From positions 1-41,086 of the forward strand of contig DATHGT010000247.1 of assembly GCA_035317605.1 (NCBI GenBank): a DNA stretch of 41,086 nucleotides. Direction: 5' to 3'. This document shows positions 1 through 6,473 of the stretch, one piece after another. Below the pieces are notes generated by a model, which worked only from the letters and a program-made list of their open reading frames with translations, did no database searches and was not told the origin of the DNA. The position numbers were made by a program, and so were the translations under genes. How positions within the stretch are numbered: the first letter of the stretch is position 1; each line of letters begins with the position of its first letter. Origin of the DNA: DATHGT01 sp035317605. GTDB taxonomy: Bacteria; Methylomirabilota; Methylomirabilia; Rokubacteriales; CSP1-6.

Positions 1-585
1 GAGCGGGCGCAGGACCACGCGCTGGAGAACGAGCCCGGTGAGCAGCGTCATCGAGACGGCGAGCAGGGTGAGCCGGACCACGAGGCCCCACGTCGCCGCG
101 CGCACCCGCTCCTCGATCTTCGCCATGTGGTGGGTGACGTCCATCGTGCCCACCACGACTCCGCGGACGGAATGGATCGGAAGGATGTACGAGAACACGA
201 GGCTCCTGCCGTGGCCGGCTGAGAAGGACTCGCCCTGCCCGGTCTTCGCGACGCGCTGGTGCACCTCTGCGGGCACGTCGTGTTGGACGGACAGCTCGCT
301 AGAGGTGGCCGTCGGCCGCAGCCGGCGATCGAGGACGCGGATGCGGTCGATCTGCTCCTGATCCCGCACGATGTCGGCCAGCATGGTGTCGAGGTCGAGG
401 GTCAGCGGATCGCGCAGGCCCCGCTCCACCCGCGCCTGAACGGCCTTGGCGAGCAGCACCACGTTACGCTCGGTCTCCGCGATCAACTCGGCCCGCCCCG
501 CGCGCACGCGGATGAGCCCGTACACCCCGACCACCAGGATCGGCGGGATCATGAGCACCAGGATCAGCCGAAGCTTGAGCCCCAT
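1..585 (-). CDS. Membrane sensor protein, N-terminal part (probable histidine kinase), truncated by window edge
   Basis: The frame read from ATG at 585 down to base 1 is open throughout (195 codons) and runs off the window. It begins MGLKLRLILVLMIPPILVVG, a positively charged start followed by a membrane helix. About 130 extracytoplasmic residues follow, including the acidic stretch DLDTMLADIVRDQEQIDRIR. A second hydrophobic segment (about residues 165-187) is followed by LQRVVLRPL, which looks like the opening of a HAMP linker. This two-helix sensor plus HAMP layout is typical of sensor histidine kinases, but chemotaxis receptors and diguanylate cyclases share it; the output domain is outside the window. 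A GGGGGA Shine-Dalgarno precedes the ATG, and a good promoter lies at 613-640. The role as kinase is inferred; the membrane-sensor topology is seen. Confidence 0.7.
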   Translation of the reverse strand, partial: MGLKLRLILVLMIPPILVVGVYGLIRVRAGRAELIAETERNVVLLAKAVQARVERGLRDPLTLDLDTMLADIVRDQEQIDRIRVLDRRLRPTATSSELSVQHDVPAEVHQRVAKTGQGESFSAGHGRSLVFSYILPIHSVRGVVVGTMDVTHHMAKIEERVRAATWGLVVRLTLLAVSMTLLTGLVLQRVVLRPL

Positions 586-612
586 CGCGTCCCCCGGACT
601 CTCGGGGTCAGC

Positions 613-640
613 AGCATACGCATAACGGGGTCGGCGTCAA
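613..640 (-). promoter_or_regulatory. Sigma-70-type promoter for the sensor gene
   Basis: On the minus strand TTGACG (640-635) and TATGCT (618-613) are separated by 16 bp. They lie about 28 bp upstream of the sensor start codon at 585. This is one of the better -35/-10 pairs in the window. Confidence 0.5.
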
Positions 641-652
641 TCAGCCCGGTCT

Positions 653-830
653 TTGTCTGAACGATCGAACCCGCGGCGTGGCGGGGCCTGTCACCGGGGG
701 GCCATGGGTGGGCGGGCTCCGTCACCCGTTCGCCCGAATCGCCGTGCTCCGCACGGCGCACGGGACGAAGGGGTCCCACTCACGCCCGCCCACCCACGGC
801 CCCCCGGTGCCACCCGCCGGGCTCACGTAC
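653..830 (+). repeat. Palindromic repeat element, copy 1
   Basis: This ~178-bp element matches the reverse complement of 4212-4382 along its whole length. It opens with an unpaired tail (GTCTGAACGATCGAACCCGC). G-rich and C-rich outer arms pair with each other (around 695-716 with 783-808), and inside them is a nearly invariant core centred on the hairpin GCCGTGC-TCC-GCACGGC. The core stem also contains TTCG/CGAA and CCCG/CGGG pairings with one bulged A. The outer arms differ between the two copies but stay self-complementary in each. It contains no convincing coding frame. It lies upstream of the sensor promoter, so it is not a simple terminator for that gene. Confidence 0.8.
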
Positions 831-1253
831 GACCAGAAATTCCCTGTTGCGAAGGAGAGCAATGATTCCTATGATCCCGCCCGAGAGGAACCGCGCCGAT
901 GTCCTCGTACGCAAGCGACGCAACTGAATCGTGGCCGCCGGTCACGAGTCACGTCGATGCGGTCTCTGCATGACATCCGGCCTCGTCGTCCGTCCCGCGC
1001 TATGCGACGGAATATCCGCCCCACGATGCTGCGAGCCCTCAAGCGATAGCACGGACTATCGATGGCCCACTCACACGCCCGCCAAGGCCATCCCCACGCG
1101 ACGATCCGCCCTCGTCCCGACCACCGCCCGAATCGCGCTACACTGCGACATCCCACGGGCTCCTCGGTGCTACGCCGCCCCACCTAGCGCAAGGCCGAAT
1201 TGTCGTTGGGCAGCAATACGGCTTCGGACCTTCGCCGAAAGGGGATGAAGCCC
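831..1253. other. Intergenic stretch without a recognisable gene
   Basis: I find no supported gene here. The longer open frames are arginine/proline-rich and look like shadows. The only item of note is a 21-codon frame at 862-927 (starts MIPMIPPERN) with AAGGAG just upstream; it is too short to call. Confidence 0.5.
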
Positions 1254-1823
1254 ATGGAACTGCTTCTCGGCTTTCTTCTCGGTATTGTTGGGGGGCTCAT
1301 CACCAACTACATCTCACCGCCCGTTAAGCGATCAGTCGAGTCGATCCTTGGCCGGTTCTTCCACCTGCTCAACCCCGACCGCTTCGATCTGACTGGTACC
1401 TGGGAACAGACCTTCACCGAGCCAGCGACGGACAGGGAGACATGGGAAGAAATCAAGGAAACGGTTCTGCTACGGCATCTTGGGGGCACCGTTTCTGGCA
1501 GAGGAGTTACGCAGGACAACGGCCGCCTCTTCCGCTACGATCTTCGCGTGCAGCACAATCTCGTCTTCGGGAGCTACACCAAGAGCGGCGCGAGGGGGAA
1601 CCTAACCGGAAACGGCGTGATCCAAATGATCGTCAGCCCAGATCGTCTGTCCATGAAGGGGCAGGCGACGTGGTTTGACAACGACACCGAAAGAATCGAG
1701 TCGTCAGATTGTCTCTGGAGTAAGACATCATCCGCGCTGGAGTCGCCGGCGTCAGGCCGCGCGCCTGTCCCGGGACGTCCCGTGCCGGCGCCTCAGCAAC
1801 AACCCCCGAATTCGGACCGCTGA
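1254..1823 (+). CDS. Membrane-anchored beta-rich protein of unknown function
   Basis: 189 residues. I chose ATG 1254 over 1200 or 1245 because AAAGGGG at 1238-1244 gives a 9-nt spacing to it and the membrane helix then starts at once (MELLLGFLLGIVGGLITNYI). After the anchor comes a short basic linker and a compact domain predicted to be beta-rich: LTGTWEQTF, VLLRHLGGTVSG, NLVFGSYTKSG, VSPDRLSMKGQATW. The LTGTW opening and alternating strands resemble calycin-like small barrels. The last ~25 residues are a Pro/Ser-rich tail. I do not recognise the family. The architecture (N-terminal membrane helix plus small barrel) superficially recalls membrane beta-barrel effectors of phage defence such as Cap15, but no nucleotide cyclase is present, so this is only an analogy. 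Confidence 0.65.
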   Translation: MELLLGFLLGIVGGLITNYISPPVKRSVESILGRFFHLLNPDRFDLTGTWEQTFTEPATDRETWEEIKETVLLRHLGGTVSGRGVTQDNGRLFRYDLRVQHNLVFGSYTKSGARGNLTGNGVIQMIVSPDRLSMKGQATWFDNDTERIESSDCLWSKTSSALESPASGRAPVPGRPVPAPQQQPPNSDR

Positions 1824-1938
1824 CACCTTGGCGACTGCCCGACATTCGGCTGAAGCGGTCCGGCATCGACGCCGACGGCGAGTCCGGTGGGGTGTTGCGC
1901 CGATCGCTTAGCCGAGCGTTGAGCGCGAGCCAGAACAA

Positions 1939-2508
1939 ATGACTAAGAACAAGGCACTCACGATCGTCGGAACGGTGCTTCTCGGTGCCCTTGGGTCTGG
2001 CCTCTGGGAATTCGTTAGGCCCGCGTTAACCGTCTTCTGGTCAGTCGCCTTAACGATCGTCACGCTGGGGTTGGATGCATTGCGCGATGACATCTACCGT
2101 GACGTGGCCAGGGGATTGGAGGAGAAGTCCGCAAGACTCCTGCTTTCGTCGGCTGCGGGTGTGCTTCTCGGACTGGTTCTCGGATTCATGACGCGAGCGA
2201 AGCTCCGGAAGCCTGACACGGGCGACGCGTTGAGGCGGATCCTCGATCGGGCCGCCCCGATCATGCTGATGCTCGCAGTCATGTTCTCATTGATGGCCGC
2301 GCGACAATCGTACATAACCTCCTCGATCGCAAACCTCCTGCAGCTCGAAGCCATCGCTGCCCCTTTCCTAACAGACCAAGAGCGGCTATTCGTTCGTTCA
2401 CGCTTCGCTCAGATCACCACCCGGGCTGAATACGTTGCGTTGACAGATGAACTGAAACGAGTCGCGCTTCGGCATGGCCAGAAGGTTCCTCGGGTATTTA
2501 CGTTTTGA
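1939..2508 (+). CDS. Multi-pass membrane protein of unknown function
   Basis: 189 residues with about four hydrophobic segments: residues 7-25 (TIVGTVLLGALGSGLWEFV), 29-46, 67-84 (LLLSSAAGVLLGLVLGFM) and 106-121 (APIMLMLAVMFSLMAA). A C-terminal soluble part of about 65 residues is probably helical (FLTDQERLFVRSRFAQI). The charged stretch between helices 2 and 3 (DALRDDIYRDVARG) would face the cytoplasm. No clear Shine-Dalgarno precedes the ATG. It sits 115 bp after another membrane-anchored unknown inside the repeat-bracketed patch, in the same orientation. I do not recognise a named family. The topology is read from hydrophobicity only. Confidence 0.65.
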   Translation: MTKNKALTIVGTVLLGALGSGLWEFVRPALTVFWSVALTIVTLGLDALRDDIYRDVARGLEEKSARLLLSSAAGVLLGLVLGFMTRAKLRKPDTGDALRRILDRAAPIMLMLAVMFSLMAARQSYITSSIANLLQLEAIAAPFLTDQERLFVRSRFAQITTRAEYVALTDELKRVALRHGQKVPRVFTF

Positions 2509-2549
2509 GCGGGCGTAGCTCCGCAGTCGAGCAGACGGAAGGGGGCTTG

Positions 2550-2783
2550 ATGACCTCGCTGAACGTGCCACTGCCTCTTCGCGGCCAAGCTCGCGCGGAA
2601 GCGCGCGAGAACCGGTGGCTGCCTATCGTGCAGGTCGAGGCCCTGTTGGAGAGGAACAGCCTGGGCACAATTCTGAACGACGGATTGGACGCGGCTGAGG
2701 CAACTCACGAACCGCAGCGGTCATCTTTCCTGACATCACGACCGCAGCAGAAGTCGTTGAATGGTGAATCTGCTTTGTGGTGA
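2550..2783 (+). CDS. Small hypothetical protein
   Basis: 77 residues starting MTSLNVPLPLRGQARAEARE. A strong Shine-Dalgarno (GGAAGGGGG) lies just before ATG 2550, which favours this start over the in-frame GTG-type start at 2505. The protein is hydrophilic with a short helical stretch (IVQVEALLERNSLGTILNDG) and no recognisable domain. It follows the membrane protein by 41 bp on the same strand and may be co-transcribed. It could be a gene remnant given the decayed region that follows. Confidence 0.35.
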   Translation: MTSLNVPLPLRGQARAEARENRWLPIVQVEALLERNSLGTILNDGLDAAEATHEPQRSSFLTSRPQQKSLNGESALW

Positions 2784-2884
2784 CCCGTCGGGGCGATGGT
2801 ACAGGACCGACGACGGAATCGACCAGGCGGACGGCATCGGGTTGATCGGGTTGCGCTGGATACTCAAGAACGACACTTTCGTGA

Positions 2885-3223
2885 ACTACGTTCCCGGGTT
2901 CGCGCCGATACCAACAATGCCCGCGACCCGACGTAGCCCATTCACTGCGCTCTTCTTGCGCATTCGAGAAGAGAAGCGCACAAAAGTGCGGAGGGAAGGA
3001 ACGCGTTCAGGTCCATCTCGCCGATCTGGATTCGACATTTTCGCCGCAGGCCTACCACGACCGCGTGCTAGAGCAGACGAAAATAGCCCGGGCTCTCAAC
3101 GTAGAGCCAGATCTCACTGCCGTAGCCCGCGCCCGCGTTACTTTCGCGGTTCCGGCCGAGGAGGCGCGGCTTCTTTGTGTCCCGAGGAGAGTCCACGTCG
3201 AGGGAGACGAGCCGGTCCATTAG
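2885..3223 (+). pseudogene. Probable gene remnant without a usable start
   Basis: Between a TGA at 2882 and TAG at 3221 the frame is open but contains no ATG or GTG start. Its second half reads like real protein: VHLADLDSTFSPQAYHDRVL, then EQTKIARALNVEPDLTAVAR, then ARVTFAVPAEEARLLCVPRR. A competing frame at 2761-3390 begins plausibly (MVNLLCGDPSGRWYRTDDG) but turns into arginine/proline-rich shadow after about 3010, about where this frame becomes protein-like. A frameshift near 2990-3010 joining the two is possible. I therefore call it a broken gene; the family is unrecognised. Confidence 0.35.
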
Positions 3224-3271
3224 TCATCTGCGCTCGCCAGGCTCCTCGGGATGCTGAGCTATCATGGCCCT

Positions 3272-3427
3272 ATGAGCGACCCGGCGCCACGCAAGCCAAC
3301 GCTCGCCGCGTTCAAGAAGTTCGTCCGGGCCGTCGCCAACGTCCCGAACCGGGAGCTAGACGCCAAGCTCGACCAGTACGAGCGGCGTAGGCGGCCGTCG
3401 CGGGCTCGCCGGAAGCGGTCGGCGTAG
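3272..3427 (+). CDS. Small basic protein, 51 residues
   Basis: Starts MSDPAPRKPTLAAFKKFVRA, continues VANVPNRELDAKLDQYERRR and ends in a strongly basic tail (RPSRARRKRSA). The first two thirds form a plausible amphipathic helix pair. I recall short proteins of this general type in GC-rich soil bacteria, but they have no assigned function. It is in the same frame as the remnant just upstream and 9 bp before the next gene, so the three may once have formed one operon. A small nucleic-acid-binding or antitoxin-like role is conceivable from charge alone but is not supported further. Confidence 0.5.
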   Translation: MSDPAPRKPTLAAFKKFVRAVANVPNRELDAKLDQYERRRRPSRARRKRSA

Positions 3428-3436
3428 CCCTTATCG

Positions 3437-4117
3437 ATGGGTCGACGACACCGCACGCTAGCCGTAAAGCTGACGAACGCCCAGCTCAAGGAATTCTCCG
3501 GAGAGCATCTGCGGTACGAGATGCAGATGCTCTTCATATGTCGAAATATCCTCGCTGGGGCACGGCAGCACTCGACGATGGAGGACACGCAGCGCTTCGC
3601 GGCCTCACTAGAAGCATGGGCGATTCATCTTCGTCTACTGATCGACTTCCTCTATGACAAACGCGGCGAAGGCACCGACGCCATCGCGTCAGACTTCATT
3701 GAGGAAGCGAGAGTGCCCGAATGGAGACGGACTCGACCGAAAAAGACTGTCGATCTCCAGAGAGCCGCGGATCGCGCCGGAACGCAGGTCGCACACCTGT
3801 CATACTCTCGCAAGATCATGGACCCGTGGGACAACTTCCACGAGTTGACCGAGCAGATGAGCGACAGACTCAGCGTCTTCATTGATCATGCCGCCCCCGC
3901 GAGGCTCGATCCCCACTTTGTTGATGTATTTCGGCGCTTGTCGGCCGGACCGATCGATATGTCTCGGCTTCCGGTCAACGCATCACTGGAGGATCTTGCC
4001 CGGATCGCTGAGGAGCCACCAAGGGAAGTGGTGACTCCTCATACGGAGCGATCCGAAAGTGTCGTTCGCACGATGACCGTGATTTCTACGGTGAACCCGA
4101 TTGAACCTATCGGCTAG
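3437..4117 (+). CDS. Hypothetical protein, possibly HEPN-like
   Basis: 226 residues, mostly alpha-helical by composition. Segments that look conserved are LKEFSGEHLRYEMQMLFICR (18-37), AWAIHLRLLIDFLYDKRGEG (60-79) and RAGTQVAHLSYSRK (113-126). R113 and H120 form an R-x6-H pair, the outer limit of the Rx4-6H signature of HEPN RNases. They follow two helices, as in HEPN folds, so a HEPN-type domain is possible. This is a motif-level inference; the last 70 residues are not explained. It is the last gene before repeat copy 2, and its lower GC and more even codon use differ from the metabolic genes to the right. Confidence 0.6.
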   Translation: MGRRHRTLAVKLTNAQLKEFSGEHLRYEMQMLFICRNILAGARQHSTMEDTQRFAASLEAWAIHLRLLIDFLYDKRGEGTDAIASDFIEEARVPEWRRTRPKKTVDLQRAADRAGTQVAHLSYSRKIMDPWDNFHELTEQMSDRLSVFIDHAAPARLDPHFVDVFRRLSAGPIDMSRLPVNASLEDLARIAEEPPREVVTPHTERSESVVRTMTVISTVNPIEPIG

Positions 4118-4211
4118 GCAGCGGCTGCTGTTGTCTGGGGCAGCCGTGCCGTTTACTTACTGTAGGTATATTGATGCCCTTTGCGTAAATGCAAGGTCTC
4201 CACGCCGTCCG

Positions 4212-4382
4212 TACGGTCCCGGCGGGTGGCAGTGGGGTGGGGGTGGGGGGCGGGTGGAGTGGGACCCTTCGTCCCGTGCGCCGTGCGGAGCACGGCGAGT
4301 CGGGCGAACGGGTGACGGAGCCCGCGCCCCACCCCCACCCCGCTGACAGGACCCGCCGACGCCGCGGGTTCGATCGTTCAGA
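4212..4382 (-). repeat. Palindromic repeat element, copy 2 (inverted relative to copy 1)
   Basis: The reverse complement of this stretch aligns with 653-830: same tail (GTCTGAACGATCGAACCCGC), same core hairpin (GCCGTGC-TCC-GCACGGC) and same closing CCACCCGCCGGG. Its outer arms (about 4228-4255 and 4318-4343) are GGGGTGGGGG-type runs pairing with CCCCCACCCC-type runs, different in sequence from copy 1 but again complementary. It begins 12 bp beyond the stop codon of the methyltransferase/MTHFR gene and could serve as its 3' structure. Confidence 0.8.
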
Positions 4383-4394
4383 CGAAGACGAAGA

Positions 4395-6254
4395 TCAGCG
4401 CTTGAGGCCGTCGAGGACTTCGAGGGCGAGCTCGTAGCGGCCGAGGGGGGGCATGAGGTAGGCGCCCTGGACGCGGTCGCGGACGGAGAACAGCATCTCG
4501 CGGGCGATCCTGACGCCTTCCTTGCGTGCGGCTTCGCCGCCCTGGACCTTGCGCATGCGCTCGCGGGTGGACTCGGGGATCTGCATGCCGGGGACTTCGT
4601 TGTGGAGGAACTCGGCGTTCTTGTAGCTGACGAGCGGGAGCACGCCGACCATCACGGGGAGTTCCAGGTGCTCGATGCGGCGGAGCACGGTTTCGAGCAC
4701 GTCGGTCTGGAAGATGGGCTGGGTCATGATCAGCTCGGCGCCGGCTTCCTTCTTTCGTTCCAGGCGGGCGATCTCCTTGTCGAGGTCGGCGGCGCCGGGC
4801 TCCAGGCCAGTGGCGAGCAGGAACGAGGTCTTGCCGCCCGCCAGCTGCTTGCCCGCGGGGTCGACGCCGCGATTCATGTTCGACGCCATCTGGAGCAGGC
4901 CGATCGCGTCGAGGTCGTAGACGGCCGTCGCCTCGGGATAGTCTCCGACCTTTGGAGGGTCGCCGGTGATGATGACCAGGTTGCGGATGCCGATCGCGTG
5001 GGCGCCGAGGAGGTGCGCCATCTGGCCCAGCAGGTTCCGGTCGCGGCCGCACACGTGGAGGATCGGCTGGATGCCGTAGCGTCCGAGCAGCAGCGAGCAG
5101 AACGCGATGTTCGACATGCGGGCCATCGCGCGAGGCGCGTCCGCCACGTTGACGATGTCGACGCCGCTGTCGAGCAGCATCTTGGCGCCCTCGAGCGCGC
5201 GTGAGGGATCGAGGCCGGGCGCGGGGTTGACCTCGACCGAGACCACGAACTTGCCCGCGGCGACCTTGGCGGCGAACGCGCTGCGCTCGGCCAGCGGCGT
5301 GGGCTCGAGCTGCGGAGTCGCTTCCGGTGTCGCGACCGCGTGCACGCGCGTGACCTCAGCGCGGCGGTCACCGAGCATGCGGCCGGACTTCGCCATCCAG
5401 CGCACGTGCTCGGGGGTCGTCCCGCAGCAGCCGCCGATCATGGTGGCGCCGATCTGGATCGTGCGGCGCGCGAACACGTCGAGATACTCGGGCGTGGCCA
5501 TGTAGAGCAACCGGCCGTCCACCGTGCGCGGCAATCCTGCGTTCGGCTGAACGCAGAGCGGCAACCCGGCGCCGCGCATGCGCTCGGTGATGGCGACAGC
5601 GAGCTGCGGGCCGTCGCCGCAGTTCACCCCGATCGCGTCCGCGCCCCAGTCGCGCAGTGTCGCGGCGACATGTTCGGGCGATGATCCATCTGCGACGGTC
5701 TCGCTGGGATCGAAGGCCATCGACGCGATGATCGGCGTGCCGGGCACCGCCTTGCGCGCGGCTTCCAGGGCGATGCGGATCTCTTCCAGGTGGCGGAACG
5801 TCTCGAGCACGAGCAGGTCGGCGCCGCCCTCGACGAGCGCTTCGGCCTGCTCGGCAAACGTCAGGAACGCAAGGTCCAGCTCGGCCTGGGTCGCGACGCC
5901 GGGGACGAGGCCGGACGGACCCACCGATCCCGCGACCCACACGTCCTCACCGGCGGCCTCACGCGCGAGCCGCGCGCCCGCCACGTTGTAGGCGCGGACC
6001 TGGTCGCCGAGGCCGTGGCGGTCGAGGCGGAAGCAGTTGGCGCCGAAGGTGTTGGTCTCGATGACCTGGGCGCCGGCGGCCACGTAGTCCTCGTGGATCT
6101 TGCGGACCACGTCCGGTCGGGTGACGTTGAGCTGCTCGAAGTTCTGGGTGACGAAGACCCCGCGCTCGTACAGCAGCGAGCCCATCGCCCCGTCGAACAC
6201 GAGCAGCGACCGCATCGCCTCCCGGAACGACGTCTCCCGGCGGGTGGGAACCAT
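4395..6254 (-). CDS. Bifunctional homocysteine S-methyltransferase / 5,10-methylenetetrahydrofolate reductase
   Basis: 619 residues with two domains. Residues ~15-290 are a homocysteine methyltransferase barrel: VFDGAMGSLLYERG at the start, GVNCGDGP, and IGGCCGTTPEHVR supplying the cysteine ligands for zinc. Residues ~330-615 are a MetF-type FAD domain (FVVSVEVNPAPGLDPSRAL, NLVIITGDPPKVGDYPEA, ELIMTQPIFQTDV). The fusion is known in bacteria and would couple methyl-THF production to homocysteine methylation without cobalamin, in the cytoplasm. The predicted -10 TAGCAT lies 9 nt before the ATG, and no good Shine-Dalgarno is present, so the message may be leaderless. An internal start at MRSLLVFDG (13 codons in) is an alternative. 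Both active-site motif sets look intact. Confidence 0.93.
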   Translation of the reverse strand: MVPTRRETSFREAMRSLLVFDGAMGSLLYERGVFVTQNFEQLNVTRPDVVRKIHEDYVAAGAQVIETNTFGANCFRLDRHGLGDQVRAYNVAGARLAREAAGEDVWVAGSVGPSGLVPGVATQAELDLAFLTFAEQAEALVEGGADLLVLETFRHLEEIRIALEAARKAVPGTPIIASMAFDPSETVADGSSPEHVAATLRDWGADAIGVNCGDGPQLAVAITERMRGAGLPLCVQPNAGLPRTVDGRLLYMATPEYLDVFARRTIQIGATMIGGCCGTTPEHVRWMAKSGRMLGDRRAEVTRVHAVATPEATPQLEPTPLAERSAFAAKVAAGKFVVSVEVNPAPGLDPSRALEGAKMLLDSGVDIVNVADAPRAMARMSNIAFCSLLLGRYGIQPILHVCGRDRNLLGQMAHLLGAHAIGIRNLVIITGDPPKVGDYPEATAVYDLDAIGLLQMASNMNRGVDPAGKQLAGGKTSFLLATGLEPGAADLDKEIARLERKKEAGAELIMTQPIFQTDVLETVLRRIEHLELPVMVGVLPLVSYKNAEFLHNEVPGMQIPESTRERMRKVQGGEAARKEGVRIAREMLFSVRDRVQGAYLMPPLGRYELALEVLDGLKR

Positions 6255-6263
6255 CTTGCCGCT

Positions 6264-6269
6264 ATGCTA
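6264..6269 (-). promoter_or_regulatory. Candidate -10 element of the methyltransferase/MTHFR gene
   Basis: TAGCAT on the minus strand ends 9 nt before the ATG at 6254. The -35 region is weak. It fits the leaderless pattern seen at several other genes in this window. Confidence 0.35.
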
Positions 6270-6336
6270 CGCCTTCTCCCCGACGGCGCCTACTCCGCCG
6301 TCAAGGAGAGACGAAGCTCCGGCCAGGTCAATGATT

Positions 6337-6468
6337 CTCGCGGAATTGGTTGACGGGGTGGCGTCGGGGGTCGAGCGCCGATTTCGCAGAAAAGAGGAGC
6401 GTAGCTCCTCTTTTCGAGGACCTAGGCCAGCCGACCCCCGACGCCACCCCGTCAACCAATTCCGCGAG
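6337..6468. repeat. Perfect 37-bp inverted repeat (MITE-like palindrome)
   Basis: 6337-6373 and 6432-6468 are exact reverse complements over 37 bp, starting CTCGCGGAATTGGTTGACGG. The match extends outwards to 6331 and 6474 with two mismatches, so the outer arm overlaps the stop codon region of the ThDP enzyme. The 58-bp centre holds a second perfect hairpin (6389-6415). A perfect arm of this length is far beyond an ordinary terminator and suggests a recently inserted miniature element. Confidence 0.85.
6389..6415 (-). terminator. Nested hairpin, probable transcription terminator
   Basis: GAAAAGAGGAGC (6389-6400) pairs perfectly with GCTCCTCTTTTC (6404-6415) around a 3-nt loop. The stem's 3' side has a T run in either orientation. 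It lies about 60 bp past the stop of the ThDP enzyme gene on the minus strand and before the methyltransferase/MTHFR gene. Confidence 0.55.
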
Positions 6469-6473
6469 CACCA

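Noticed and set aside
869..1183. Minus-strand frame of 104 codons in the gap before the first island gene
   Set aside because: Arginine-rich throughout with no hydrophobic core, no ribosome binding site and no family resemblance.
2512..2560. tRNA-like 5' half (GGGCGTAGCTC, then a GAGC that could close a D arm)
   Set aside because: No anticodon stem, T arm or matching acceptor 3' strand can be formed, and a Shine-Dalgarno plus start codon occupy the place. At most an old tRNA fragment.
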